Shown in pieces: positions 28,625-37,412 of a stretch of 64,000 nt of DNA. The position numbers and the translations under genes are program-made. The stretch's first letter is position 1. Each line of letters starts with the position of its first letter. Where the stretch lies: assembly GCF_021602585.1 (NCBI RefSeq), contig NZ_BQIP01000019.1:62001-126000 (forward strand), written 5' to 3'. The DNA comes from Pseudomonas faucium (GTDB taxonomy: Bacteria; Pseudomonadota; Gammaproteobacteria; Pseudomonadales; Pseudomonadaceae). The notes below the pieces were generated by a model. The model was given only the letters and a program-made list of their open reading frames with translations, was not told the DNA's origin and did not search any database.

Positions 28625-29695
28625 TCACAGGCCTTCGAAGAATTGGTCGACCCGCTGGCGCTGCAGGCCGGCCAGGGTCGGCGGGTTCCAGCGCGGCTGC
28701 TTGTCCTTGTCGATGATCAGCGCGCGCACGCCTTCGATGATGTCGCCGTACTGGAACCACTGGCGGTCCAGGTGCAGCTCCATGGCAAAGCAGTCGTCCA
28801 GCGAGAGGTGGCGGCCACGGCGCAGCATCTCCAGGGTAACCGCCATCGCCAGCGGCGAGCGGCTTTCCAGCTGGTCGGCGGTGGCCAGCGCCCACTGGTG
28901 GCTGTCGCCGATGCTCACCGCGCGCAGCTGCTCGATGATCGCGCTCAGGTCGGGGAGGGCGAAGAAGTGGTCGATGACCGGGCGCAGCTTTTCCAGTGGC
29001 GCGTCGTCCAGCGTCTGGCTGCCGAGCTTGGCCAGCAGGTTTTGCAGGTCCTTGAGCGGGTTGCCGGTGAAGTTCAGGCGGTCCAGCCCTTCATCCAGGG
29101 CCGCGAGCTTGTCGCTGGGCACGTACCAGTCGGCCAGCCCGCAGTACAGCGCGTCGGCGGCCTGCACCTGGGCGCCGCTGACCCCCAGGTAGATGCCTAG
29201 CTCGCCCGGGATGCGCGGCAGGAAGTAGCTGCCGCCCACATCCGGGAAGTAGCCGATGCCGACCTCGGGCATGCCCAGCCGGCTGCGCTCGGTGACGACG
29301 CGCAGGTCGCAGCCCTGGGCCAGGCCCATGCCGCCGCCGAGGGTGAAGCCGTCCATCAGCACCAGCACCGGCTTGCGGTAGCGGTGGATCAGCAGGTCGA
29401 GGGCGTATTCCTCGGCGAAGAAGTCTTCGTGCAGGGTGTCGCCGGCCTTGTAGCTGTCGTGCAGCGAGCGGATATCGCCGCCGGCGCAGAAGCCCTTGGG
29501 GCCTTCGCCGCGCAGCACCACGGCCAGCACCTGCGGGTCGTCGGCCCAGCGGTCGAACTGCTGGCGCAGGCTGCGCACCATGTCCAGGGTCAGGGCATTG
29601 AGGCCGGCGGGGCGGTTGAGGGTGAGGTGGCCAATCTGGTTGCGGACCTCGGCCAGTACATGAGCCGTTGCCGAGGTGTGAGCGTGCGCGGTCAT
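28625..29695 (-). CDS. 3-hydroxyisobutyryl-CoA hydrolase (crotonase family)
   Basis: A 356-residue crotonase-fold enzyme that releases 3-hydroxyisobutyrate from its CoA thioester in valine degradation. It has the oxyanion-hole segment [14 protein letters not shown] (~66-79), [20 protein letters not shown] and [20 protein letters not shown], plus the ~100-residue C-terminal extension ([28 protein letters not shown]) that separates HIBCH from simple enoyl-CoA hydratases (~260 aa). It is first in a two-gene unit with the acyl-CoA dehydrogenase. A good AGGGAGA ribosome site and a Crc/Hfq motif precede it. Confidence 0.9.
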   Translation of the reverse strand: MTAHAHTSATAHVLAEVRNQIGHLTLNRPAGLNALTLDMVRSLRQQFDRWADDPQVLAVVLRGEGPKGFCAGGDIRSLHDSYKAGDTLHEDFFAEEYALDLLIHRYRKPVLVLMDGFTLGGGMGLAQGCDLRVVTERSRLGMPEVGIGYFPDVGGSYFLPRIPGELGIYLGVSGAQVQAADALYCGLADWYVPSDKLAALDEGLDRLNFTGNPLKDLQNLLAKLGSQTLDDAPLEKLRPVIDHFFALPDLSAIIEQLRAVSIGDSHQWALATADQLESRSPLAMAVTLEMLRRGRHLSLDDCFAMELHLDRQWFQYGDIIEGVRALIIDKDKQPRWNPPTLAGLQRQRVDQFFEGL

Positions 29696-29710
29696 CGCGT
29701 TCTCCCTGCT

Positions 29711-29718
29711 TTGTTATT
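29711..29718 (-). promoter_or_regulatory. Crc/Hfq catabolite-activity motif upstream of the HIBCH-like gene
   Basis: AATAACAA on the minus strand matches AAnAAnAA, 15 nt upstream of the start and just ahead of the ribosome site. Confidence 0.5.
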
Positions 29719-29850
29719 GATTTTCCAAGTGAAGTCTGGAGGCCGCTGGAGTATCGCGAGATCCTGGCATGCGAATTTGTCGTACACAATCGGCAAATAT
29801 GCAGGGGGAGTCTGCGTTTTTGCCTGGGTCGAGTTTTTCAGCGTGGTCAA

Positions 29851-30070
29851 GATCGAGCGCCGCCCGCGCGGCGCATCGCGGATGAATCCGCTCCTACATT
29901 TGTTGCAACGTACCACGGTCTGTCAGGCCATGGTTGCCCGCTCTTGGCGCCCGCCGAGAAATTGCGTCGTACCAACAAGGCTGTCAACCATGGCCTATCA
30001 GGCATAGGTACGTTGCAACAAATGTGGGAGCGGATTCATCCGCGATGCGCCGCGCGGGCGGCGCTCGATC
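29851..30070. repeat. 220-bp palindromic element, copy 2 (64-bp terminal inverted repeats)
   Basis: Same length and layout as 11706-11925: GATC ends, 64-bp arms with a single mismatch, ~92-bp centre. Over the central 127 bp (CATTTG to CAAATG) I count 11 mismatches and no gaps between copies. In the outer arm, copy 1 reads GATCGCGCG and copy 2 GATCGAGCG, with the matching change on the opposite arm of each, so pairing is kept. It lies upstream of the HIBCH gene and downstream of the MFS gene. The remainder of the 393-bp gap holds the HIBCH leader and no other feature I can see. Confidence 0.9.
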
Positions 30071-30088
30071 TCAACCGCGCCGCCTACC

Positions 30089-31285
30089 TCAAGCGGCCGC
30101 CAACCCTACGGTAACGTGCTCGCGGCGAATGCTCGCCAAGGGGATGGATACCAGCAGCAAGGTCAGCACCACGGTCACGCCAATGCCCCAGGCCGCCAGG
30201 CTGAACCCGCCCAGCGAAATCAACCCGCCGGAAATCGCCGGCCCTACCGCCAGCCCCAGGCTCAGGAAGCTGCTCGCCGCAGCCACCACACGCCCTTCGC
30301 GGTCCAGCGCGGCGGCCAGCCCGGTCAGGTAGCTCAAGGCATAGAAGTAGGTAATGCAGATGGTCATCACACCCATGGTGTACATGGGCTTGGAATGCTC
30401 GCCCAGCACATAGCACAGGCTGGTTGCGCCGGTCAGCAGGATGGCCAGGATCACCGGCGTGCTCAGCCCGAAGCGCTTGCCGATCATCGCCGCCAGCAAT
30501 GGCCCGATCAGGCCGATGAAGGACTGGAACGACAGCAGCATGCCCAGCTCGTCTCCGCTGTAGCCCACCAGCGTGCCGATGCGCTCGACGAACGCCCAGC
30601 CCATGGTGTCGCGGGCCTGGAACACGAACATCGCCAGCATCATGCAGATCGCCGGCAGGCTCAGCAGCACATTGCTCGAGCCCTGGGGCGTGGTGTGCGT
30701 GGCGTCGGCCCGCGGCGCACGCTGCTCCATCACCGGGATCGCCAGCAGCATCAGCGCCATGGTCGCGGCCATCGCGTAGTACAGGCCGGCCAGCCCGAAC
30801 AGCGCCATGACCTTGGCATAGCCGAGCATCACCACGATCATCAGCAGCACCGAGAGGATGTTCATGTGCCCGGCGATGCGGTCGGGCTGTGTCGCGCTGG
30901 CCACGCAGGCATTGCCGCAGGCCAGCGCCAGGCCGGCACCGACCCCGGCCACGCAGCGCACGGCGCCCAGGGCATAGAGGTCGGTCATGTGCGCACTTGC
31001 AAGGTTTGCGGCAATTGCCAGCAGGGTGCCCGCCAGCGCCAGGCTGCGGCGCGGGGCGCGGCCCATGAACGGCGCCACCAGCAACGAGGCGAGCATGGTG
31101 AAGATGAACTCGGCCGACATCAGTAGCCCGGCCTGGGCTTCGTTGAGCTTGAGGTCATTGATGATGGCGCTGATCAGAAACGGCAGCGCCCACAGGCCGA
31201 GCAGCCCCACGCCATAGGCGGAGGCGGCGGCGGAGAACACCAGGCTCCAGCTTTCGGGCAAGGCATTGCGTATTGTTTTTTTCAT
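30089..31285 (-). CDS. MFS transporter of the N-demethylase-like operon
   Basis: A ~398-residue, 12-helix major facilitator carrier (NALPESWSLVF, then ALPFLISAIINDLKLNEAQAG; APFMGRAPRRSLALAGTLLA with a motif-A-like loop between helices 2 and 3). Start at 31285 (MKKTIRN) is preferred; a start nine codons upstream is possible. It is the last gene of a five-gene minus-strand unit with aminoaldehyde dehydrogenase, DmmA-like, reductase and DUF3445 genes, so it probably imports the amine substrate. The substrate cannot be predicted from sequence. Confidence 0.85.
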   Translation of the reverse strand: MKKTIRNALPESWSLVFSAAASAYGVGLLGLWALPFLISAIINDLKLNEAQAGLLMSAEFIFTMLASLLVAPFMGRAPRRSLALAGTLLAIAANLASAHMTDLYALGAVRCVAGVGAGLALACGNACVASATQPDRIAGHMNILSVLLMIVVMLGYAKVMALFGLAGLYYAMAATMALMLLAIPVMEQRAPRADATHTTPQGSSNVLLSLPAICMMLAMFVFQARDTMGWAFVERIGTLVGYSGDELGMLLSFQSFIGLIGPLLAAMIGKRFGLSTPVILAILLTGATSLCYVLGEHSKPMYTMGVMTICITYFYALSYLTGLAAALDREGRVVAAASSFLSLGLAVGPAISGGLISLGGFSLAAWGIGVTVVLTLLLVSIPLASIRREHVTVGLAAA

Positions 31286-31360
31286 CGGGGGTGATCCCTG
31301 GTTGGCATGCATGGCATTACGAAAAAGCGCGCCAGTATGGCGCGCTCGTGGGCTAAAGGT

Positions 31361-32401
31361 TTACTGCTGCAGACTTTCGTCGACAGGCGTGCCGTCGTCG
31401 TACTGCGACAGCCACGCCACCATGGCATCGCGGTAGCGGGTGAAGCCCTTGTAGTCGACCAGCTCCTGGTCCAGGTCGCGGATCACCCGGTGCATGCGCT
31501 TAGCCCACTGCGGTGCGGCCTCGGCCAGCTCCTTGAGGCTGACCAGGTAGGTGCGTACCGGGAACAGCACCGCGTTGCTGCGCGGCAGGCGGTGCAGCGG
31601 TTGCAGTTCGATGCGCAGGTTGACCAGCTCGCCGGCGTTCTCCGGCGTCACCGTGGTGCGGTCCGGGGCCCAGTCCGGCAGGGTTTCGGCCGAGGTTTCC
31701 AGGCGCGGGTTGACGGTGATCGACCAGTTGGTGCGGCGCACCGGGTGGCCTGGGCGCAGGCGCAGCAGGAACTTCAGGGCGCGCTGCAGGATGCCCATTT
31801 CGTGCAGCTTGGGCACCGGGCCGTGGAACTCCATGAAGCTCATGCCCAAGTTGAAGCGCAGCGAGTAGTCGGCGCGCTGGGTGGCCATGCCGGCGCCCAT
31901 CACCAGGGTTTCGTCACGCTCTTCGAGAAGGATGAACTCGCCCTGGGCCTGGCGGGTGATGTACTCCATCGGCTCCATCGGCAGGGTGCTGGCGTCGCCG
32001 AAGGTGAAGGTCTGGTCGATCTGCAGCGGGCGGTTGATCCAGTGCCACTGGCTGCCGTTCTTCTCCAGGGTGAAGTGCTCGGGGAAGTCCCGCGAGTAGC
32101 ACTCCATCAGCAGCTCCAGCAGGTCCCACTGCGCTTCCATCATGTGCGGCAGGGCGGCGTAGTGCACGCCCGGCTGGCTGTCGAGGGTGTGCGCGCGGTG
32201 GTGGCACTCGGAGATGTAGTGCTCGTCGATGTCGAACTGCGCGCGCAGGGCGCCGACGCCGAACGGTACATGGGGCTCGACGTTCATCGAGTACATGTAC
32301 TGGTCTTCCGGGTAGGGGAAGGGCAGGCGCAGGATCGCCTCGCGGCTGTTGCTGTAGGTGTAGTCGTCGCAGTAGGTTTCGATCGGCTTGAATACGGTCA
32401 T
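31361..32401 (-). CDS. DUF3445 haem-dependent oxidative N-demethylase alpha-subunit-like protein
   Basis: A 346-residue member of the DUF3445 family, whose P. mendocina relative is the haem-binding, PAS-fold catalytic subunit of an oxidative N-demethylase (dimethylamine monooxygenase). Conserved stretches include LPFPYPEDQYMYSMNVEP, SGTS-free WHWINRPLQIDQTF, and the basic-aromatic RTNWSITVNPRLETS region. The start at 32401 follows a purine-rich leader 18 bp after the reductase gene. With the reductase and DmmA-like genes it should form an oxygenase that cleaves a C-N bond of a secondary amine; the true substrate is unknown. Confidence 0.8.
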   Translation of the reverse strand: MTVFKPIETYCDDYTYSNSREAILRLPFPYPEDQYMYSMNVEPHVPFGVGALRAQFDIDEHYISECHHRAHTLDSQPGVHYAALPHMMEAQWDLLELLMECYSRDFPEHFTLEKNGSQWHWINRPLQIDQTFTFGDASTLPMEPMEYITRQAQGEFILLEERDETLVMGAGMATQRADYSLRFNLGMSFMEFHGPVPKLHEMGILQRALKFLLRLRPGHPVRRTNWSITVNPRLETSAETLPDWAPDRTTVTPENAGELVNLRIELQPLHRLPRSNAVLFPVRTYLVSLKELAEAAPQWAKRMHRVIRDLDQELVDYKGFTRYRDAMVAWLSQYDDGTPVDESLQQ

Positions 32402-32418
32402 GATGGTTTGTTCTCGTC

Positions 32419-33387
32419 TCAGAGGTCTACGACCAGGCGGCTGCAGGTGGCGCGGGATACGCAGGGCATGAATTTGCGGCGCTCGAGCTTGTCTTGCTCG
32501 CTCAGCCAGTCGTCGCGGTGGTCCAGCTCGCCGTCCAGTTCCAGCACTTCGGTTTCGCAGTAGCCGCAGGCGCCGCCGCGGCACAGGTAGGGCACCTTGT
32601 AGCCGGCCTGTTCGGCGGCTTCGAGCAGCGACTGGTCGGGCGGCACTTCGAGGGTCACGCCCTGGCGGGCGAGGGTGACGCTGAACGGCTGACCGCTGGA
32701 GCCCTGCTCGACGAAGCGCTCGTAGTGGATGTGGCTGTCGGTCCAGCCGAGGGCACGGGCGCTGTCGAGGGTGTCGTCGATCATGCTGTCCGGGCCGCAC
32801 ACGTACACGTGGCTGCCCAGCGGGCGTTCGGCGAGGATCTGGCGGATGTCCATGCGCGCATCGACGCCTTGCACATACAGCTGCACGCGCTCGCCATAGC
32901 GGGCCTTGAGCTCCTCGCCCAGGGCGATGTGCTCGGGGCCGCGCACGGCCAGGTGCAGCTCGAAGTCGGCCTGCTTGATGTGCAGCTCTTCCATCTGCGA
33001 GTACACCGGGGTAATGCCCACGCCCCCGGCGATGAACACGTGCTGGCGGGCGTGCTTGGCCAGCGGGAACAGGTTGGCCGGCTGCAGGATCTGCAGCAGC
33101 GCACCTTCCTCGACCTGCTCGTGCAGGTGGCGCGAACCACCACGGCCGCCTTCGACCCGGCGCACGGCAATCTGGTAGGCGCTGGAGTCGTAGGGCGAGC
33201 CCATCAGCGAGTAGGCGTTGCGGTGGGTCTTGTCACCGTCCTGCATCACCACCACCACATGGCTGCCGCCGGAGAACGCCGGCAGGTGCTTGCCGTGCGG
33301 GTCGACGAAGGTGAAGCGCTTGATTTCCGGGGTCAGCGTCTCGATGCGGGTGACCCGCACGCTGAGGGTTCCGTTATGGGTGTTCAC
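32419..33387 (-). CDS. PDR/VanB-type flavin oxidoreductase (DmmB-like electron-transfer subunit)
   Basis: A 322-residue reductase passing electrons from NAD(P)H to the oxygenase. Order of parts: flavin domain with RNAYSLMGSPYDS (~56-68), nucleotide domain with AGGVGITPVYSQM (~120-132) and VCGPDSM (~196-202), and a C-terminal plant-type [2Fe-2S] domain with Cys269, Cys274, Cys277 and Cys309 (LCRGGACGYCETEV...CV). The start is GTG at 33387, overlapping the stop of the upstream DmmA-like gene by 3 nt (GTGA), so the two are probably translationally coupled. Vanillate demethylase-type reductases share the fold; the neighbours argue for DmmB. Confidence 0.9.
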   Translation of the reverse strand: MNTHNGTLSVRVTRIETLTPEIKRFTFVDPHGKHLPAFSGGSHVVVVMQDGDKTHRNAYSLMGSPYDSSAYQIAVRRVEGGRGGSRHLHEQVEEGALLQILQPANLFPLAKHARQHVFIAGGVGITPVYSQMEELHIKQADFELHLAVRGPEHIALGEELKARYGERVQLYVQGVDARMDIRQILAERPLGSHVYVCGPDSMIDDTLDSARALGWTDSHIHYERFVEQGSSGQPFSVTLARQGVTLEVPPDQSLLEAAEQAGYKVPYLCRGGACGYCETEVLELDGELDHRDDWLSEQDKLERRKFMPCVSRATCSRLVVDL

Positions 33388-33989
33388 GTGTCGAGCTCCT
33401 CGGCAGCTGGCATTTCGCCCGGGACTTCACCGTCGGCCTTGATGCCCTGGAAGGCGGCCAGGCGGCGCGAATAGTGGTCGCGTACCACCAGGTCCAGTTG
33501 GCAGCCGGGGCAGGTGAACACGCGGTGGGTGACGTTTTCGGTGTAGGTGTCGCAGTGCGCGCACCACACGCGCCGCACCAGGGTGCCGCTGTGTTCGCGC
33601 AGCACCTCGTCACGGTTCAGGTCCACCGCGTTGGCCGCCTGCATGGTGGTGCCGATGAAGCTTTCCGAGCCGCTCAGGTACAGCCGGGTGCCCATGTGCG
33701 CGCTGCCGAGCAGCTGGCGCAGGCCGTCGATCAGCGCCTGGTTGCTGTCGAACACCTGCAGCTCGCCGACGTCGGCCTTGCGCAGTTCGGCCAGGTGGTT
33801 GTGCCCGGAAAAGGTCTCGGTGGAGTAGAGCAGGGTGCTGGCCTGGCGCTGGGCCGCGGTCATGTCGCCGATCAGGCGCAGCATGGCCGTGCCGCCGCTG
33901 CCCTGGCCGGCGACCAGGTGGCGCAGGCCACTGGCCATCGGCTGCAGGCGGTCATAGACCGGGCGGCTCTTGATGCCGGTGATGAGCAT
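33384..33989 (-). CDS. DmmA-like subunit of dimethylamine monooxygenase family
   Basis: A 201-residue protein matching DmmA-like subunits. The C-terminal third holds a zinc-ribbon-like pair of knuckles, Cys143-x2-Cys146 and Cys160-x2-Cys163 (WCAHCDTYTE...FTCPGCQLDLVV), followed by DHYSRRLAAFQG, a conserved family end. The N-terminal part has a Rossmann-like GTRLYLSGSESFIGT segment. Its exact role in the complex is unclear from sequence. A GAGGTGA ribosome site precedes it. The 100-bp gap upstream contains an AAACATAT box shared with the operon's first promoter. Confidence 0.8.
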   Translation of the reverse strand: MLITGIKSRPVYDRLQPMASGLRHLVAGQGSGGTAMLRLIGDMTAAQRQASTLLYSTETFSGHNHLAELRKADVGELQVFDSNQALIDGLRQLLGSAHMGTRLYLSGSESFIGTTMQAANAVDLNRDEVLREHSGTLVRRVWCAHCDTYTENVTHRVFTCPGCQLDLVVRDHYSRRLAAFQGIKADGEVPGEMPAAEELDT

Positions 33990-34059
33990 GGTGTTTCACC
34001 TCGTGCAGGTGCTGGCAGGGCGCGCGGTCGGCGCGCAAAGCCATATTACCTATTGTGTT

Positions 34060-34067
34060 ATATGTTT
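34060..34067. promoter_or_regulatory. AAACATAT box upstream of the dmmA-like gene
   Basis: ATATGTTT (AAACATAT on the minus strand), in an AT-rich patch within an otherwise GC-rich 100-bp gap. The same octamer occurs twice before the aldehyde dehydrogenase gene, which suggests a second promoter under the same regulator. Confidence 0.3.
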
Positions 34068-34089
34068 TGTGGCGAACGCGAAAACGGTT

Positions 34090-35514
34090 TTAGTGCTTGA
34101 ACATCACGTGCCGCACGCAGGTGTAGTCTTCCAGCCCGTACATGGACATGTCCTTGCCGTAGCCAGACTGCTTCATGCCGCCGTGGGGCATCTCGCTGAC
34201 CAGCATGAAGTGGGTGTTGACCCAGGTGCAGCCATACTGCAGGCGCGCCGCCAGGCGGTTGGCGCGCCCGACATCGGCGGTCCACACCGAGGAGGCGAGG
34301 CCGTAGTCGGAGTCGTTGGCGTAGGCCAGGGCCTGGGCTTCGTCGCTGAACGGGGTGACGCTGACCACCGGGCCGAACACTTCGCGCTGGACGATCTCAT
34401 CGTCCTGGCGGGCGTCGGCCAGCACCGTCGGCTCGAAGAAGTAGCCCGGGCCCGGCACGCGGTTGCCACCGGTGACCACGCGGATGTGCGGCTGCGCCTT
34501 GGCGCGCTCGACGAAGCCTGCCACGCGCTCCAGGTGGTCGCGGGTGATCAGCGGGCCCAGCTCGGTCTGCGGGTCGTCCTGCAGGCCATGGCGAATGCTG
34601 CCCACCGCCTGGCCGAGTTTTTCCACGAAGGCCTCGTAGACGCCTTGCTGCACATACAAACGGCAGGCGGCGGTGCAGTCCTGGCCGGCATTGTAGAAGC
34701 CGAAAGCGCGGATGCCCTCGACGGCGGCGTCGATGTCGGCGTCGTCGAAGATCAGCACCGGGGCCTTGCCGCCCAGCTCCATGTGCGTGCGCTTCACGCT
34801 GCTGGCGGTAGTGGCGACGATGCGCGCCCCGGTGGCCACGGAGCCGGTCAGCGACACCAGGCGCACTTTCGGGTGGGTCACCAGCGGCTCGCCCACGCTC
34901 GGGCCCTTGCCGAACAGGATGTTGACCACGCCGGCCGGGAACAGCGCGTTGATCAGCTCGGCCAGTTTCAGCGCGGTCAGCGGGGTCTGCTCGGACGGCT
35001 TGAGCACCACGCAGTTGCCGGCGGCCAGGGCCGGGGCGAGCTTCCAGGCCACCATCATCAGCGGGTAGTTCCACGGCGCGATGGAGGCGACCACGCCCAG
35101 CGGGTCGCGGCGAATCATCGAGGTGTGGCCGGGCAGGTACTCGCCGCCGGCCGAGCCGTTCATGCAGCGGCTGGCGCCGGCGAAGTAGCGGAACACGTCG
35201 GCAACGGCGGGGATCTCGTCGTTGAGCGCTGCCTGGTAGGGCTTGCCGCAGTTCTGCGATTCCAGCGAGGCGAACACCTCGGCCTGCGCCTCGATGCGGT
35301 CGGCAAGCTTGAGCAGCAGGGCGGCGCGGTCCTTGGGTGGGGTTTGCGACCAGGCATCGAACGCCTGGTCGGCGGCCTGCACGGCGGCATCCACCTGGGC
35401 GCTGCTGGCCTCGTTGAGGGTAACCATCACCTCGCCCAGGGAGGGGTTGTAGACAGGCTGGCTGGCGCCCTCACCGGCAATCAGCTGGCCGTTGATGAGT
35501 AGGTTTGTTTGCAT
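34090..35514 (-). CDS. Gamma-aminobutyraldehyde dehydrogenase (PatD/PrR-like)
   Basis: A 474-residue ALDH, the length of E. coli PatD (YdcW). It has [15 protein letters not shown] (~144-158), Glu246 in MELGGK and catalytic Cys280 in [11 protein letters not shown]; the AGQDC..A pattern is typical of omega-amino- and betaine-aldehyde enzymes. Reaction: 4-aminobutanal (or a related aminoaldehyde) to the amino acid with NAD+. It is the first gene of the N-demethylase-like unit and divergent from a GntR regulator. This context suggests that it oxidises an aminoaldehyde released by C-N cleavage, though ordinary putrescine breakdown is also possible. Confidence 0.85.
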   Translation of the reverse strand: MQTNLLINGQLIAGEGASQPVYNPSLGEVMVTLNEASSAQVDAAVQAADQAFDAWSQTPPKDRAALLLKLADRIEAQAEVFASLESQNCGKPYQAALNDEIPAVADVFRYFAGASRCMNGSAGGEYLPGHTSMIRRDPLGVVASIAPWNYPLMMVAWKLAPALAAGNCVVLKPSEQTPLTALKLAELINALFPAGVVNILFGKGPSVGEPLVTHPKVRLVSLTGSVATGARIVATTASSVKRTHMELGGKAPVLIFDDADIDAAVEGIRAFGFYNAGQDCTAACRLYVQQGVYEAFVEKLGQAVGSIRHGLQDDPQTELGPLITRDHLERVAGFVERAKAQPHIRVVTGGNRVPGPGYFFEPTVLADARQDDEIVQREVFGPVVSVTPFSDEAQALAYANDSDYGLASSVWTADVGRANRLAARLQYGCTWVNTHFMLVSEMPHGGMKQSGYGKDMSMYGLEDYTCVRHVMFKH

Positions 35515-35556
35515 GGCGGTTCCCTTGAGGGGTTTTATCGTTGTGGTACAAGCCGT

Positions 35557-35574
35557 AAACATATGAAAACATAT
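35557..35574. promoter_or_regulatory. Tandem AAACATAT boxes in the divergent GntR promoter region
   Basis: Two AAACATAT octamers start 10 bp apart (35557 and 35567), that is one helical turn, in the region between the aldehyde dehydrogenase and the GntR gene. Their spacing and the third copy at 34060 make them candidate operator sites for the adjacent GntR protein. Confidence 0.4.
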
Positions 35575-35753
35575 CTTAATGTTTGAAGTTTGCCAACTGC
35601 CAAGGCGATAATTGGTCGCAGGCCGCAAGCAAGCGGCCGCGCAGGGGTGGCGGCAACCGTATCAGCCGCCGCCCAATCGCTATAAGATACGGAACTGAAC
35701 GTTTAGCCCCATGCCTCAGGGCCAGGTCGAACACACTGAAAAGGGAGAGTCAA

Positions 35754-36509
35754 TTGAGTGCCCTGAATACTGCCCGCAGCACCGCGTTCATTCGCCTGCG
35801 CCAGGAAGGCCGTACCGACGAAGTGGCGCGCAGGCTGGTGGAGGCCATCGAACTGGGGCTGTTCACCGAAGGCCAGCAACTGCCCAGCGAAAGCGAGCTG
35901 GCGCTGCAACTGGGAGTGGCCACCGTGACCTTGCGCGAAGCGCTGGTGGTGCTGCGCCAGCGCGGGCTGATCGAAACCCGCCGCGGGCGCAACGGCGGCA
36001 GCTTCGTCTGCGCGCCGGTCGAGCTGCCCGAGCCGCTGCTCTTGGCCCGCCTGCGCGAAATGAGCGGCCCCGACCTGCGCGACCTGGGTGACGAGCAGAT
36101 GGCGATCTCCGGCACCGCCGCACGCCTGGCCGCGCAGCGCAGCTCGCGCGAGCAGCAGGCGCGCATTGCCCAGCACATCGAGTCGCTGGCCCAGGCCAGC
36201 ACGCGCCTGGCGCGCCACCGCGCCGATGCGCGGTTCCATATCGAGGTGGCGGCCGCGGCCCAGTCGCTGCGCCTGACCCACGCCGAAATGCGCCTGCAGT
36301 CGGAAGTCGGCGAGCTTCTATGGATGGAGGCGGCAGGCGGTGGCGAGGTCAGCGTGATCGAACACGAACACCGGGCGATTCTCGATGCCCTGGTCAACGG
36401 CGACGCGGTACTGGCCGGTGCGCTGGCCGAAGCGCATGTCAGCCGCGGCATCAAGCGCCTGATGGCACTGCGCCTGGAACTGCTGGCCGCAGGCGAAAGC
36501 CCGGCCTGA
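35754..36509 (+). CDS. GntR-family (FadR-type) transcriptional regulator
   Basis: A 251-residue regulator. The winged HTH (RRLVEAIELGLFTEGQQLPS, ~25-44, then ELALQLGVATVTLREALVVL) is followed by an FCD-type all-helical ligand domain (DARFHIEVAAAAQSLRLTHAE; EHRAILDALVNGDAVLAGALAEAHV). The start is TTG at 35754, 5 nt after AAGGGAGAG; no ATG fits between the purine tract and the HTH. It is divergent from the N-demethylase-like operon and 47 bp ahead of a Cache-domain gene. It most likely represses the operon until the amine or its product binds. Confidence 0.85.
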   Translation: MSALNTARSTAFIRLRQEGRTDEVARRLVEAIELGLFTEGQQLPSESELALQLGVATVTLREALVVLRQRGLIETRRGRNGGSFVCAPVELPEPLLLARLREMSGPDLRDLGDEQMAISGTAARLAAQRSSREQQARIAQHIESLAQASTRLARHRADARFHIEVAAAAQSLRLTHAEMRLQSEVGELLWMEAAGGGEVSVIEHEHRAILDALVNGDAVLAGALAEAHVSRGIKRLMALRLELLAAGESPA

Positions 36510-36556
36510 CCCCTTGAGCACAACAACGTACAAAAATACCTGCGTGAGGAAATGCC

Positions 36557-37300
36557 ATGTCTACCGCGATCGATAGCGACCCTCTGCTGCTCTGCGCCCG
36601 GCAGCTCAACAGCACGGTGGGCACCATCTTCGGCCAGGTGCGGCAGCTGGTGGATGTGGCGGCCGAGCAGTGGCGCCGGGTGCTGGCCGAAGGCCGCGAG
36701 CCGGCCTCCAAGGACCTGGCCCTGCTGCGCCCGGCCATCGATGAGCAACTGCTGGCCACCGGCGCCTTCGGCTGCGGCGGCGGGGTGATCGTCGAACCCG
36801 GCTGCCTGGCCGACCGCGAGATGCACCTGGAGTGGTGGTACCTGGCCGACGGTGGCAAGACCCTGCCGCTGCGCCCGAACTTCGACCGCCGCCGCGAGAA
36901 CTTCTACGACTACACCAACATGCCCTGGTACGCCCGCCCGCGCGACTCGCGCAGCAGCAGCGTGGAAGGCCCCTACGTGGACCTCTACGGCACCAACATG
37001 TATGTGCTGACCTTCACCATGCCGATCCTCGTCGAGGGCCGCTTCATCGGCGTGGCAGGGCTCGACCTGTCGCTGCACAACCTGGAGAAGATGCTGGTGT
37101 GCAGCCTGATGCGCCTGGACAACGAAGCGGTGCTGATCAGTGCCGATGGCCGCATCATCGCCGCCAACACCGCCAACTGGTTGGTCGGCGACCTGGCGCC
37201 GAAGCTGCTCGACCCCACCCCGCTGGGCGGCGTGCGCCTGGTGCTGGAAGAACCCGAGGCTGGCTGGTCGCTGGTGCGCTTGCCATCGCCTCGGCGCTGA
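36557..37300 (+). CDS. Soluble Cache-domain protein
   Basis: A 247-residue protein with a PDC/dCache-type ligand-binding fold: a long N-terminal helix (ARQLNSTVGTIFGQVRQLVD), then EWWYLADGGKTLPLRPNFDR, RENFYDYTNMPWYARPRDS, VEGPYVDLYGTNMYVLTFT and PILVEGRFIGVAGLDLSLHN, all typical Cache motifs. Unlike chemoreceptors it has no signal peptide, no transmembrane helix and no output domain, so it would bind a small molecule in the cytoplasm. It follows the GntR gene in the same direction, suggesting a ligand-binding partner or accessory sensor for amine catabolism. Function unknown. Confidence 0.75.
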   Translation: MSTAIDSDPLLLCARQLNSTVGTIFGQVRQLVDVAAEQWRRVLAEGREPASKDLALLRPAIDEQLLATGAFGCGGGVIVEPGCLADREMHLEWWYLADGGKTLPLRPNFDRRRENFYDYTNMPWYARPRDSRSSSVEGPYVDLYGTNMYVLTFTMPILVEGRFIGVAGLDLSLHNLEKMLVCSLMRLDNEAVLISADGRIIAANTANWLVGDLAPKLLDPTPLGGVRLVLEEPEAGWSLVRLPSPRR

Positions 37301-37412
37301 TCGGCCTGCAATCGTTAACCTGAGCGTAACGATTGCGCCCCCGGCTTGATTGATCGGCCTGGGTAGCCCGTCCTACTGTGCCTCCACGACAGCGAACCCG
37401 TGGAGTCACCCA

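Noticed and set aside
29384-30007. An open frame covering the second 220-bp element
   Set aside because: It runs antisense into the HIBCH gene and through the palindromic repeat; no family match and no ribosome site.
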